The position numbers and the translations under genes were made by a program. Of a stretch of DNA of 64,000 nt, positions 9,830 through 18,424 are shown in pieces. Source of the stretch: an uncultured Prevotellaceae bacterium (GTDB lineage Bacteria > Bacteroidota > Bacteroidia > Bacteroidales > Bacteroidaceae). Every line of letters begins with the position of its first letter. Position 1 is the first letter of the stretch. A model generated the notes under the pieces. That model did not search any database. It was not told the origin of the DNA and saw only the letters and a program-made list of their open reading frames with translations. The DNA lies in NCBI GenBank assembly GCA_902775475.1, contig CACYME010000023.1, positions 1 through 64,000 on the forward strand. Reading direction: 5' to 3'.

Positions 9830-10233
9830 ACACTCGGCCCCCTCAAATTTTTGAAAATTCTGCGCGAGAAAATTTTTGGCTGAAAATAAGCGAATTTTGA
9901 GAGGTTTTGCTAAGTGGCTGGAATATAGGTGTTTGCGTCTGTTTTGGCGAAAAAGGGCGGCGGACGGCTGAAAAAAGTCAACGCCAAATTTTCAAAAGGC
10001 GTTGACTTTTGAAAATTTGGCGTGCTTACAGAACGGGGAATCGGGGCGAAAAATTTCGAAAAAAACGTGAAAAATTTGCACAGAATGGGTGTCGATGTGC
10101 AGAATTTAACCTATTTTAATCCTCGCCAACGAGCCGAAACGGCTTCCAAAAGGCAAAAAATGGCCGTTTTTTGAGCCAGAATGACTCCTCAGGACGAACT
10201 TTTTTTTGTGGTGATTTTGAACACTATTTTTAC
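9830..10233. repeat. Three-copy non-coding element, copy A
   Basis: It fills most of the divergent gap between malQ and the FNT gene. It shares a block order with copies B (28363-28790) and C (58981-59411): GAAAATAAGCGAATTTTGAG; a 38-nt hairpin at 9973-10010 (AAAAGTCAACGCC, 12-nt loop, GGCGTTGACTTTT); GGCGTGCTTACAGAA; a dyad at 10077-10101 (TGCACA-N13-TGTGCA); and a GGCCGTTTTTT block. In this copy the loop plus the 3' flank also form an 18-bp inverted repeat at 9981-10023, an alternative fold. No convincing reading frame spans it. Confidence 0.85.
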
Positions 10234-10317
10234 GATGAGCCCAAATTTTACCCCCCCCAAAACAGGGACCTTAGTGGTACAATTGCGAACCATCATTAGA
10301 TTTTTTAATTGAAAATA

Positions 10318-10349
10318 TTTGCTCACATAAATAATAATGTGTACTTTTG
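10318..10349 (+). promoter_or_regulatory. Promoter of the FNT-GH43 operon
   Basis: TTTG at 10318-10321, a 20-bp spacer, then TACTTTTG at 10342-10349; the ATG follows 21 bp later. A near-consensus Bacteroidetes promoter. Confidence 0.8.
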
Positions 10350-10370
10350 TCGTCGAACAAGAAAAGAACA

Positions 10371-10979
10371 ATGGAAATAAGAAAACTATTCCGCGACATT
10401 TTTCCCCCGGCCATCCTGGCTGGCATCTGTATATCAATAGGTTGCGTGGTCAATCTGCGTGTGGGCGGCGTGGCCGGTGCCGTGCTCTTCGCCTTCGGCC
10501 TGACCACCGTGGTCTACTATGGGCTGAAGCTCTACACGGGCACGGCGGGCTTCATTCGCCGTCAGGGCGACTGGGGCATGCTGCTGGTGGTGCTACTGGG
10601 CAACATCGTGGGCTGCCTGCTCACTGCCTGGCTCATCGGCTATGCACAGCCCGACTGCATCGAGCCTGCTGCCAGCATCCTGACGGGGCGACTGGCCAAG
10701 GGCCCGTGGGCCTGCTTCCTGCTGGCCATCGGCTGTGGCTTCATCATGACCACCGCCGTGGAGTTTGCCCGAAAGGGAAAGATGCTGCCGCTGCTGCTGG
10801 GTGTCCCCGTGTTCATCCTCTGTGGCTTTGCCCACTCCATCGCCGATGCCTTCTATTTCCTCGTGTCGCCAGCCGACGTGCTGCTGCAACCTGCCGTGCT
10901 GGCCGTCTATGTCTGCGAGGTGCTGGGCAACTTCGTGGGTTGCAACCTCTACCGATGGACCATGTTTTACAGTAAGTGA
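10371..10979 (+). CDS. Formate/nitrite transporter (FNT) family channel
   Basis: A 202-residue inner-membrane protein with about six hydrophobic helices. Family marks are FPPAILAGICISIG at the start, YYGLKLYTGTAGF in the second repeat region, GFAHSIADAFYFLVS (the pore-lining GFxHSxA segment) and EVLGNFVGC near the end. FNT proteins are pentameric channels for formate, nitrite, hydrosulfide or lactate; the substrate cannot be told from sequence. I chose the ATG at 10371. A TTG eight codons earlier would overlap the -7 element. It heads an operon with an outer-membrane protein, a GH43 enzyme and a CapA-like protein, with very short spacers. Confidence 0.82.
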   Translation: MEIRKLFRDIFPPAILAGICISIGCVVNLRVGGVAGAVLFAFGLTTVVYYGLKLYTGTAGFIRRQGDWGMLLVVLLGNIVGCLLTAWLIGYAQPDCIEPAASILTGRLAKGPWACFLLAIGCGFIMTTAVEFARKGKMLPLLLGVPVFILCGFAHSIADAFYFLVSPADVLLQPAVLAVYVCEVLGNFVGCNLYRWTMFYSK

Positions 10980-11662
10980 TGATGGAAGAGAGGATGAGAT
11001 TCTGGCGTTGCAGCATGATGGGAACCGTCATACTGCTGATGAACACGGGCAGCATTGCGGCACAGGATGTGCAGCAGACTCTGCTGGCAGGCGACGGGGT
11101 GTCAGCCGTGCCGTCAGCCCTGCATACGGCCCCCATAGCCGATGAACGGCATGATTCGCTCACGCTGAGACTGCCCACGCTGACCAGCCTTGGCACGTTG
11201 CCTGCCTACTATGGCTACTGGGGCAGTCAGCTAACGGGCTTTTCCGACTGGCGACTGCACCAGGGGCTGAATGTCTCGCTCTCGGCCTCTGCCATCTGGG
11301 GGCTGGGTCATCATGGCGGCAGCGGCTTCGCTAACGGCCTGTCGCTGATGTATGCGGGCAGCGTTACGCCGAAGCTGTCGTTTGCCATTGGCGGCTACAC
11401 CTCGTTCCTTGACTATGGCGGTCGGCAGATGCGCGATGCAGGCCTCTCCGCCCTGCTGGCCTACCAGATTGATGAGCACTGGGAGGCATCGGCCTTCATC
11501 AAGAAGTCTTTCGCGCAGCCACGCCTGTCGCCACAGCTCTACTGGCTGAGCGACGTGGGCGACAAGATTGGTGCGTCCGTGCAGTATCATTTCAATCCCA
11601 GCTTCAGCATCGGCGTCTCGGTGTGGAGCCAGAGCGAACCTCGTCCCATTTACCATTACTAA
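10979..11662 (+). CDS. Small outer-membrane beta-barrel-like protein
   Basis: About 227 residues. After a short basic N-terminus comes a signal peptide (MGTVILLMNTGSIAAQ). The remainder alternates polar and hydrophobic residues with many Tyr, Trp and Gly, as in an 8- to 10-stranded outer-membrane barrel (LSASAIWGLG, LSFAIGGYTSFLDYGG, WEASAFIKKSFAQ). The end, SEPRPIYHY, is aromatic. The ATG overlaps the stop of the FNT gene (TGATG). The GH43 gene begins 5 bp after its stop, so translation is tightly linked. I do not recognise a named family. Confidence 0.75.
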   Translation: MMEERMRFWRCSMMGTVILLMNTGSIAAQDVQQTLLAGDGVSAVPSALHTAPIADERHDSLTLRLPTLTSLGTLPAYYGYWGSQLTGFSDWRLHQGLNVSLSASAIWGLGHHGGSGFANGLSLMYAGSVTPKLSFAIGGYTSFLDYGGRQMRDAGLSALLAYQIDEHWEASAFIKKSFAQPRLSPQLYWLSDVGDKIGASVQYHFNPSFSIGVSVWSQSEPRPIYHY

Positions 11663-11667
11663 CTATC

Positions 11668-14571
11668 ATGAAGAAACTATTCCTCTCTGCACTGGCCCTT
11701 CTTGCGTCAGCGTCACTGTCAGCTCAGCGAGCCCATCGTGAATACACCCCGTCGCCCGTCGAGGGCACGGCATGGAACCAGCCGGGCAATGCCAACCCCT
11801 TCATCCCCGGCTATTTTGCCGACCCCACCATCCGCAAGTTTGGCGATACCTACTATCTCTATGCCACCACCGATGGCACAGGCAACGGCTATGGCCCTGC
11901 ACAGGTGTGGGTGAGCAAGGACTTCGTGAACTGGAAGAACATCGTGATGAACTGGCCCACCACGGAGGTGGTGTGGGCCCCCGACGTGGTGCAGCAGGCC
12001 GACGGCACCTTCCGCTATTTCTATTGCGAGCCCTGCGTGGTGAGCATCGGCGAGAGCGCCTCGCCCATTGGCCCCTGGAAGAACATCCTGGGCAAGGAGA
12101 ATGCCGTGATGGTGCCCGACCGCTATGTGCACAACGCCATCACCCTCGACCCGCAGCTCTTCCGCGACGATGACGGCTCGGAGTATCTATATTTCACCAC
12201 CTGGGGCATCTACGATGGATTCGGCTGTGGCGTTGCCAAGCTGGCGGCCCCCTCCAACCTCCCCCAACTGGGGGAGGCTTTAGGAGTTACTTCTGCCGTG
12301 GAATCCGGCGCAGCCACTTCCCCCCAGTCGGGGGGATTGAGGGGGGCCGACGCCCGCTACTGGCGTGAGGATGCCCCGTTCGCCATCGCTGCCGATACGT
12401 TCTTCTCGGAGAAGCGGCTCATCCCCAACACCGAGCTGAAGGACATCTTTGAGGCGCCCTTCGTCTTCAAGCGCAACGGCATCTATTATTTCACCTATTC
12501 CTCCGGCTCCTGCCATACCGATACCTATCGCGTGCAGTATGCCATGTCTAAGGTGGGGCCGATGGGACCGTTTGAGTATAAGGGCGAGCTGCTGACCACC
12601 AACGAAGACCAGACCGTCCACGGCCCAGGCCACCATAGCATCCTGGAGCAGAACGGCCGCTACTACATCGTCTACCATCGCCACAACCTGCCCCGCTCCG
12701 TCCACGGCTTCAACCGCCAGGTGTGCATCGACGAGCTGCAGTTCGATGCCGATGGCAACATCCTGCCCGTCGTGCCCACCCACAATGCGCAGCGCGTGGG
12801 CATCTTCAAGGACACGAAGCACCAGAATCTCGCCTTTGGTGCGAAGGTCACTGCCTCCAGCTTCTACAGCGATGAGTTCAAGCCCGAATATGCCGTCGAC
12901 GACAACAACGCCACGCTGTGGAAAGCCCGCCACACCAACTGGGACGGCCAGCACCACGGCGAGTGGCTGCAGATAGACCTGGGCAAGCCGCAGAAGTTCA
13001 GCGAGGTGTGGACGCAGTTTGAGTATGCCACCTTCTTCTACCAGTACAAGGTGGAAACCTCGCTTGACGGACAGTCGTGGCAACCCTATGCCGACCGCAC
13101 CGACAACACCATGCAGGGCTCGCCCATGATCGATAAGGGAATGGCCAAGGCCCGCTATATCCGCATCACCATCACCGATACGCAGAAGAACGGCCACATG
13201 CCTGCCATCTGGAACGTGAAGGTGTGGCGTAAAGCCCCCGTTCTGCCTGAGACCCGGACGGAGAGCAACGACGGCTACCCCGGCATGCACCAGAAGGACG
13301 TGAAGCCCGAACAGCGCAATGCCAGTGGCATCCTCCTCGACGCCAGTCTGCTGGCTAACGGCCACAAGCAGCCCTTCGATGTGACCGAGGTCGCCATGCC
13401 CCGTCAAGATGCACGTTCGCAGTCCGATATGAAGTTCAAGGCCAACAAGCCTATTCGTGTCCGAGTGAAGGACGGGCGCTGGGCGCTCTTCTTCAACGGC
13501 ACGCAGCGTTTAGAGAGCGACAAGCCCCTGCCAGAGGCCTTCCGTTATAACGCTCCCTACACCATTTCTGCCTGGGTGCTCAGCACGAAGGTGGGCCCCG
13601 TCAGCACCGTCGCTTCGCTGAGCACCTCGCATGCCGACCTGGCCACTACCGAGCTGCGCCTCGGCACCGACCCGCAGGCAGGACTCGTCAGCCACAACGG
13701 CTCCTTCGAGAGCTTTGGCTCTCCCCGCAACATCAAGGAGGGCGAGGGTCGCTGGCAGCACTGGGTGGTGACCTTCGACGGCTGGATGGAGCGTGCCTAT
13801 TGCAACGGCCTGCTGGTGCACGAGCAGAACAACTTCCTCATGGTTCGCCCCGACGGCCACGTCACCATCGGTGCCGACGGCTCGGGCTCCAACAACTTCA
13901 TGGGCTACGTCAGCTCGCTCTCCATCCTGTCCACGTCCATGACTGGCCAGCAGGTGGAGCGGCTCTACAACGCGACGAAGCTGGCCACCCTGCCTTCCCT
14001 GGGCGACGATGACTTCGAGGAGATAGACCCCGACAGCAAGTTTACGCTCTCGCCCACGATGAAGCCAGTCTATGAGCAGCGCGAAGAATTCACGCTGAGC
14101 ACGCAGAGCGCCGACTTCAACGACGACCCGCTGCAAAATGGTGGCTATATATATAAAGAGGTGGAGGGCGACTTCGTGGTCATGGCGCGTGTCAGCGACA
14201 TGGAGGGCCTCAGTCGCCGCGGCGTGAAAGGCTACAACGAGGGCGGACTGCTCATTGCCGAGGGAAATACCTACTACCAGCTGGGCGCCTTCCCGCTCTA
14301 CAACTGCGGCAACATGCTCACCCGCCTCAGCGGTCGCGGTCGGCCGCAGTTCCCTAACTACAAGGGCTACGATTTCGACCCCATCATGCAGTTCGAGCGT
14401 CGTGGCAACCAGCTCTTCGCCCGCACCAGCCGCGACGGCAAGACGTGGCAGAACATGCCTGGCTCGCCCATGGAGTTGAAGGCCGCTACGCTTGGCATCG
14501 GCGTCTATCAGACCACTTATACCGTCACACCGTCGTGGGTGAAACTTAGTGACTTCATCATCTATCAGTAA
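11668..14571 (+). CDS. Exported multidomain GH43 glycosidase with F5/8-type and LamG-like modules
   Basis: 967 residues. The signal peptide is at 1-19. The GH43 five-bladed propeller spans about 45-400, with the general base D52 in GYFADPTIRKF and a probable acid Glu near 262 (DIFEAPFVFKRNG). An F5/8 type C (CBM32-like) domain follows at about 405-530 (LAFGAKVTASSFYS to YIRITITDTQ). Next are a LamG/concanavalin-like domain (about 620-790) and a C-terminal DUF1349-like beta-sandwich (about 810-960). Likely substrates are arabinose- or xylose-containing side chains; the subfamily is uncertain. Residues ~193-226 come from an in-frame repeat insertion (12246-12346) within the propeller. The capA-like gene follows after 3 bp. 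Confidence 0.88.
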   Translation: MKKLFLSALALLASASLSAQRAHREYTPSPVEGTAWNQPGNANPFIPGYFADPTIRKFGDTYYLYATTDGTGNGYGPAQVWVSKDFVNWKNIVMNWPTTEVVWAPDVVQQADGTFRYFYCEPCVVSIGESASPIGPWKNILGKENAVMVPDRYVHNAITLDPQLFRDDDGSEYLYFTTWGIYDGFGCGVAKLAAPSNLPQLGEALGVTSAVESGAATSPQSGGLRGADARYWREDAPFAIAADTFFSEKRLIPNTELKDIFEAPFVFKRNGIYYFTYSSGSCHTDTYRVQYAMSKVGPMGPFEYKGELLTTNEDQTVHGPGHHSILEQNGRYYIVYHRHNLPRSVHGFNRQVCIDELQFDADGNILPVVPTHNAQRVGIFKDTKHQNLAFGAKVTASSFYSDEFKPEYAVDDNNATLWKARHTNWDGQHHGEWLQIDLGKPQKFSEVWTQFEYATFFYQYKVETSLDGQSWQPYADRTDNTMQGSPMIDKGMAKARYIRITITDTQKNGHMPAIWNVKVWRKAPVLPETRTESNDGYPGMHQKDVKPEQRNASGILLDASLLANGHKQPFDVTEVAMPRQDARSQSDMKFKANKPIRVRVKDGRWALFFNGTQRLESDKPLPEAFRYNAPYTISAWVLSTKVGPVSTVASLSTSHADLATTELRLGTDPQAGLVSHNGSFESFGSPRNIKEGEGRWQHWVVTFDGWMERAYCNGLLVHEQNNFLMVRPDGHVTIGADGSGSNNFMGYVSSLSILSTSMTGQQVERLYNATKLATLPSLGDDDFEEIDPDSKFTLSPTMKPVYEQREEFTLSTQSADFNDDPLQNGGYIYKEVEGDFVVMARVSDMEGLSRRGVKGYNEGGLLIAEGNTYYQLGAFPLYNCGNMLTRLSGRGRPQFPNYKGYDFDPIMQFERRGNQLFARTSRDGKTWQNMPGSPMELKAATLGIGVYQTTYTVTPSWVKLSDFIIYQ
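12246..12346. repeat. GGGGAGG hairpin repeat inserted in the GH43 gene
   Basis: Two back-to-back G/C-tract hairpins: CCTCCCCCAACTGGGGGAGG, then about 50 nt, then TCCCCCCAGTCGGGGGGA. They are read through as LAAPSNLPQLGEALG and TSPQSGGLRGA. Sequences of the same type occur at 16186-16240, 54268-54306 and 54391-54431. Confidence 0.85.
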
Positions 14572-14574
14572 GCA

Positions 14575-15726
14575 ATGAAACATAAACTATTCTTTACCGC
14601 CCTGTGGCTCTACTGCCTCACGCTGACGGCCACCGCCTGCAATACAGACAAGAAAAGCCAGAACGAGGTCGCCACTGCCGAAGATACGCTTGTGGCTCAG
14701 CCCGAAGAGCGCCACCTGAGCCTGCTCTTCGCCGGTGACCTGATGCAGCACGGCCCACAAATCAAGGCCGCCCTGCAGAAAGACGGCTCGTACAACTACG
14801 ATGAGACCTTCGCCGCCGTGAAAGACGAGATTGAGCGCGCCGACGTGGCCATCGCCAACCTCGAGGTGACGCTGCCCGGCAAGCCCTATACGGGCTATCC
14901 GCAGTTCCGCGCCCCCGATGACTACCTGCGGGCCTGCATCGATGCGGGCTTCGACGTGCTGCTCACGTCGAACAACCACTGTATGGACAGCGGACAGACG
15001 GGGCTGGAGCGCACCATCATGATGATGGACTCGCTGGGCGTTCCCCATCTGGGTACATATATAAATAAGGAGGAGCGCGACCGCAACTATCCCTTCCTGT
15101 TGGAGAAGAACGGCATTCGCGTGGTGCTGCTGAACTTCACCTATGGCACCAATGGCATACCGGTGACGGCACCCAACGTGGTGAACCTGATGGACACGGT
15201 GGAGATTGCGGCTGACTTAGAGAAGGCCAGGCAGATGCAGCCCGACGTCATCATCGCCCTGCCGCACTGGGGCAACGAATACCAGCAGCTGCCCTCGCCG
15301 CAGCAGCGCGAGATGGCGCAGTGGCTCATCGACCACGGCGTGGACCACATCATCGGTGGCCATCCCCATGTGGCGCAGCCTCTGGAGCTGAGCGATGATA
15401 GTCTGCACCTCGTGGCCTGGTCGATGGGCAACGTGGTGAGCAACCAGTCGAAGCCCAACACCTACGGCGGGTATATGGTAAGAATAGAGTTAGCGTCCCA
15501 CCCTGAGACGGGGGCTGTAGGGCTTTCAGATGCCTCCTACTTCCTCTATTGGGTGAGCCGACCGCACGACAACAATTTTAAGCATAACTACCGCATCCTG
15601 CCCATCGACATTCCCGACTCGGTGCTGACGGGCATGGAGCAGAAGAACCGTTATGCCATCCGGGCCAGTATGCGCCGCCTGATGGAGCGCCACACGAAGG
15701 GCGTGAGCGAATGCACCATCGAATAG
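14575..15726 (+). CDS. CapA-family lipoprotein (metallophosphatase fold)
   Basis: 383 residues. An N-terminal lipoprotein signal has Cys22 after LTATA. The rest is the PGA_cap (CapA/YwtB) calcineurin-like fold: LLFAGDLMQHGP, NLEVTLPGKP, LLTSNNHCMDSG, LPHWGNEY and IIGGHPHVAQPLE carry the expected metal-ligand positions. CapA proteins are linked to poly-gamma-glutamate capsule, but most Bacteroidetes members stand alone, as here with no CapB or CapC, and their role is unsettled. It is the last gene of the operon beginning at 10371. A short region near residue 305-315 (LASHPETGAVG) may be another small repeat-derived insertion, but this is weak. Confidence 0.87.
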   Translation: MKHKLFFTALWLYCLTLTATACNTDKKSQNEVATAEDTLVAQPEERHLSLLFAGDLMQHGPQIKAALQKDGSYNYDETFAAVKDEIERADVAIANLEVTLPGKPYTGYPQFRAPDDYLRACIDAGFDVLLTSNNHCMDSGQTGLERTIMMMDSLGVPHLGTYINKEERDRNYPFLLEKNGIRVVLLNFTYGTNGIPVTAPNVVNLMDTVEIAADLEKARQMQPDVIIALPHWGNEYQQLPSPQQREMAQWLIDHGVDHIIGGHPHVAQPLELSDDSLHLVAWSMGNVVSNQSKPNTYGGYMVRIELASHPETGAVGLSDASYFLYWVSRPHDNNFKHNYRILPIDIPDSVLTGMEQKNRYAIRASMRRLMERHTKGVSECTIE

Positions 15727-15768
15727 GCAAAAAAGGGCATTGCCGCATGCTGGTGGCGAAGCGGAGTG

Positions 15769-18249
15769 TCAGAACGAAATGGTGGCTGACTTGAGCATCA
15801 TTCCCTGGGCTTTCAGTTGCCCGTGACCGCGTACCACGGCCATGCACTTGCCGAAGAATGCCTTCCGTTGCGGGGCAGTGAAACGTTCCATCGACGTCTG
15901 GCAGCCATTGTCCGTAGCCACCACGCTGGTGCCCTTGCCCTCGGTGGTGAAGAACAGCTGGTCCTCGGCCCAGGGACAGAGGTTGCCGTCGCGGTCTACC
16001 ACTTCTGCGTTGATGAATGTGAGGTCGCGCCCGGCGTAGTCGATGCTGAGGCGGATGTGGTCGGGCTGACTGGCAGTGCGGATGACCTGCTCGCAGACCA
16101 CCTCTCCGTTCTTGCGGCTCACGGCCTTGATTTCGCCCGGCTCAAACTGCACCCGCCAACAGACGTGGTACTCGGTGCTACCCCCAAGTTCTTCGGGCGC
16201 AGCGGCCTCCCCCACTTGGGAGAGGCTGAAGGGTTCCACTTTCTTCTTTACCCCCATGCTCTTGCCGTTGATGAACAGCTCCACCTCGTCGGCCTGGTTG
16301 TAGTAGGCCCACAGGTCGATGGTCTGTCCGGGCTGCCAGTTCCAGTGGGGGAACAGGTGCAGCATGGGCTTCTGCGTCCACTCACTCTGGTAGAGATAGT
16401 AGCTGTCCTTGGGGAATCCGGCCAGGTCGATGAGTCCGAAGTAGCTCGAGCGGGCAGGGAAGCCGTAGGGCGTGGGTTCGCCTAAGTAGTCGAAGCCCGT
16501 CCAGATGAACTGTCCGCCCACAAAGTCGTTGTGCTTCACCACGTCCCAGGTCTCTTCATGCGTCGACGACCACGAGGCGTGCATGTTGTCGTAGGCCGAG
16601 CACATGAACGAGGGGTCGGTGTAGGGCAGCCACCACTCCTTCGGCGCGGTGTAAATCGAGTCGCTGGGCATCATGTAGTTGCCGCGTGTCTGCAGGGCAC
16701 TGACGCTCTCGCTGAAGATGAAGGGCTGTCCGGGGAAGTTGCGCGGCACGTCCTTCACCCACTGGTGGTGATAGTTGAAGCCGATGATGTCGAGGGCGCC
16801 GCTCTTGAACAGATGGTTGTTGGGCGACGGCTCGTTGCAGCCAGCGGTGATGGGGCGGCTGCTGTCGTAGCGGCGCACGATGTCGGCCAGATGGCGCGTC
16901 AGCAGGCTCTGCACCGAGAGCTCTCCCTCCTTGGCCAGCGTAGAGGCGTCGTGGCCGGCATTGAGAATCAGGTTGGCCTGTTCCAGCGTCAGCGTGTCGG
17001 CCTCGGCGCTCGACCACTGCTCCAGCACCTCGTTGCCAATCGACCACATGATGATGCAGGGGTGGTTGCGGTCGCGCAGCACCAGGTCGGTCAGGTCGCG
17101 TTCGTGCCATTCGTCGAAGAAGCGGGCATAGTCGTTCTGCGTCTTCCGGCGGCGCCACATGTCGAAGCTCTCGTCCATCACGATGATGCCCATCGTGTCG
17201 CACATGGCCAGCAGCTCCGGGGCCGGCGGGTTATGGCTCGAGCGGATGGCGTTCACGCCCATCGCCTTCAGCTTCAGCAGCTTGCGGTGCAGGGCATCCT
17301 CGCTCAGCGCGGCCCCCAGACAACCAAAGTCGTGGTGTTCGCAGACACCGTTGAGCTTCATCCTCTTGCCGTTGAGCGAGAAGCCCGTCTGCGGGTCGAA
17401 CAGGAAACGGCGGAAGGCTGTGGGCGTGTCGTAGGTGTCAACCACCTTTCCGCCCACCTTCACCACGGTGCGGAGGGTGTAGACGTAGGGGTCTTCGCAC
17501 GACCATGAGAAGGGATGTGCGACGCGCATGCGAGATTGCAGGCCCTTCGAGCCCCCCACCACGTGCCCGTCGCGGTCGAGCAGCGAGTGCTCCACCTGGG
17601 CTTTCACGCCGTCGGGGTTGTCGAGCGTCACGTCAATGTACACCACACCGCGGCTCCCAGCCTGCTCGGCCACCACGTGCGTACCCCAGTGGGCCACATG
17701 TACGGGATGGGTCGTGGTGAGCCACACATGGCGGTAGATGCCGCAGCCGCTGTACCATCGTGAGTTGGGCTGGTCGCTGTTGTCCACGCGCACGGCCACC
17801 ACGTTCTCGCCTTCGTGGACGTAGGGGGTGATGTCGTATTCGAACGAGCTGTAGCCGTAGGGTCGGAAGCCCACCTTCTGGCCGTTCACGTAGACGGTAC
17901 TGTTCATATAGACCCCGTCGAACTCTATGTAGATCTTTTTTGCTGAGCTTTGGGTGTTGTCACTCAACTCTAAACTCTCAACACTAAACACCTTCCTGTA
18001 CCACCCCACGCCACCGGGCAGCGCACCGCCGCCGGCCCCACTGGGGTTGCTGGCAGAGAAGTCGCCCTTGATGGCCCAGTCGTGGGGCACGTTGAGGCCT
18101 CGCCAGTGGCTGTCGTTGTAGTCGGGCGAGGCCATCACGGCCGAGTCGGCCAGCATGAATCGCCAGTCGTTATCGAAGTTCGTGCGCTCTCGGGCGCTGG
18201 CGGCAAGCCCCATCAGGAAGGCGGCCGCTAAGGTAACTAATCGTTGCAT
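15769..18249 (-). CDS. GH2 beta-galactosidase, exported
   Basis: 826 residues. The signal peptide is at 1-19 (AASA). The GH2 sugar-binding domain (about 25-185), immunoglobulin-like domain (about 190-285), catalytic barrel (about 290-590) and C-terminal DUF4982-like and Ig-like domains follow in the usual order. Acid/base E407 lies in IMWSIGNEVLEQW and nucleophile E514 in PFIFSESVSAL. Most relatives act as beta-galactosidases; beta-glucuronidase-like specificity cannot be excluded. Two short segments are repeat-derived and in frame: about residues 90-105 (VESLELSDNTQSSAKK) in the sugar-binding domain and about residues 670-690 (SLSQVGEAAAPEELGG) in the C-terminal part. It is transcribed divergently from the EIIC/KduI/ExuT group. 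Confidence 0.92.
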   Translation of the reverse strand: MQRLVTLAAAFLMGLAASARERTNFDNDWRFMLADSAVMASPDYNDSHWRGLNVPHDWAIKGDFSASNPSGAGGGALPGGVGWYRKVFSVESLELSDNTQSSAKKIYIEFDGVYMNSTVYVNGQKVGFRPYGYSSFEYDITPYVHEGENVVAVRVDNSDQPNSRWYSGCGIYRHVWLTTTHPVHVAHWGTHVVAEQAGSRGVVYIDVTLDNPDGVKAQVEHSLLDRDGHVVGGSKGLQSRMRVAHPFSWSCEDPYVYTLRTVVKVGGKVVDTYDTPTAFRRFLFDPQTGFSLNGKRMKLNGVCEHHDFGCLGAALSEDALHRKLLKLKAMGVNAIRSSHNPPAPELLAMCDTMGIIVMDESFDMWRRRKTQNDYARFFDEWHERDLTDLVLRDRNHPCIIMWSIGNEVLEQWSSAEADTLTLEQANLILNAGHDASTLAKEGELSVQSLLTRHLADIVRRYDSSRPITAGCNEPSPNNHLFKSGALDIIGFNYHHQWVKDVPRNFPGQPFIFSESVSALQTRGNYMMPSDSIYTAPKEWWLPYTDPSFMCSAYDNMHASWSSTHEETWDVVKHNDFVGGQFIWTGFDYLGEPTPYGFPARSSYFGLIDLAGFPKDSYYLYQSEWTQKPMLHLFPHWNWQPGQTIDLWAYYNQADEVELFINGKSMGVKKKVEPFSLSQVGEAAAPEELGGSTEYHVCWRVQFEPGEIKAVSRKNGEVVCEQVIRTASQPDHIRLSIDYAGRDLTFINAEVVDRDGNLCPWAEDQLFFTTEGKGTSVVATDNGCQTSMERFTAPQRKAFFGKCMAVVRGHGQLKAQGMMLKSATISF
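16186..16240. repeat. GGGGAGG-type repeat inside the GH2 gene
   Basis: On the coding strand CTCTCCCAAGTGGGGGAGG, same family as 12246-12346, read in frame between two beta-strands of a C-terminal domain. Confidence 0.75.
17936..17992. repeat. TTTAGTGTTGAGAG heptamer repeat inside the GH2 gene
   Basis: The coding strand reads GTGTTTAGTGTTGAGAG then TTTAGAGTTGAGTG. The same heptamer family occurs inside purL (55368-55456) and between genes (52810-53003). Confidence 0.82.
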
Positions 18250-18274
18250 GGTTATAGTCTTTAGGGTTTGGCCG

Positions 18275-18306
18275 CAAAGATAGGCATTTTCTGTGAATCC
18301 GCCAAA
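18275..18306 (-). promoter_or_regulatory. Promoter of the GH2 gene
   Basis: On the minus strand: TTTG (18303-18306), 20-bp spacer, TATCTTTG (18275-18282), 26 bp before the ATG. Confidence 0.8.
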
Positions 18307-18424
18307 TATTCGTAGATATAATTGTTGAGCCAGAGACTTAGAAAATGCTCTTTCCCGGCCTCAACTCAAGACGAACTTGCAGCATCATTCTAATCGTACC
18401 CCTTTGTCCGTCTTACCCTCCTAT

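Noticed and set aside
10189-10437. 82-codon minus-strand frame upstream of the FNT gene
   Set aside because: It spans the end of non-coding element A and the divergent promoter; composition is not protein-like.
15488-15540. Another repeat insertion in the CapA-like gene (GCGTCCCACCCTGAGACGGG)
   Set aside because: It resembles the others in being low-complexity, but no second copy or clear hairpin was found in the window.
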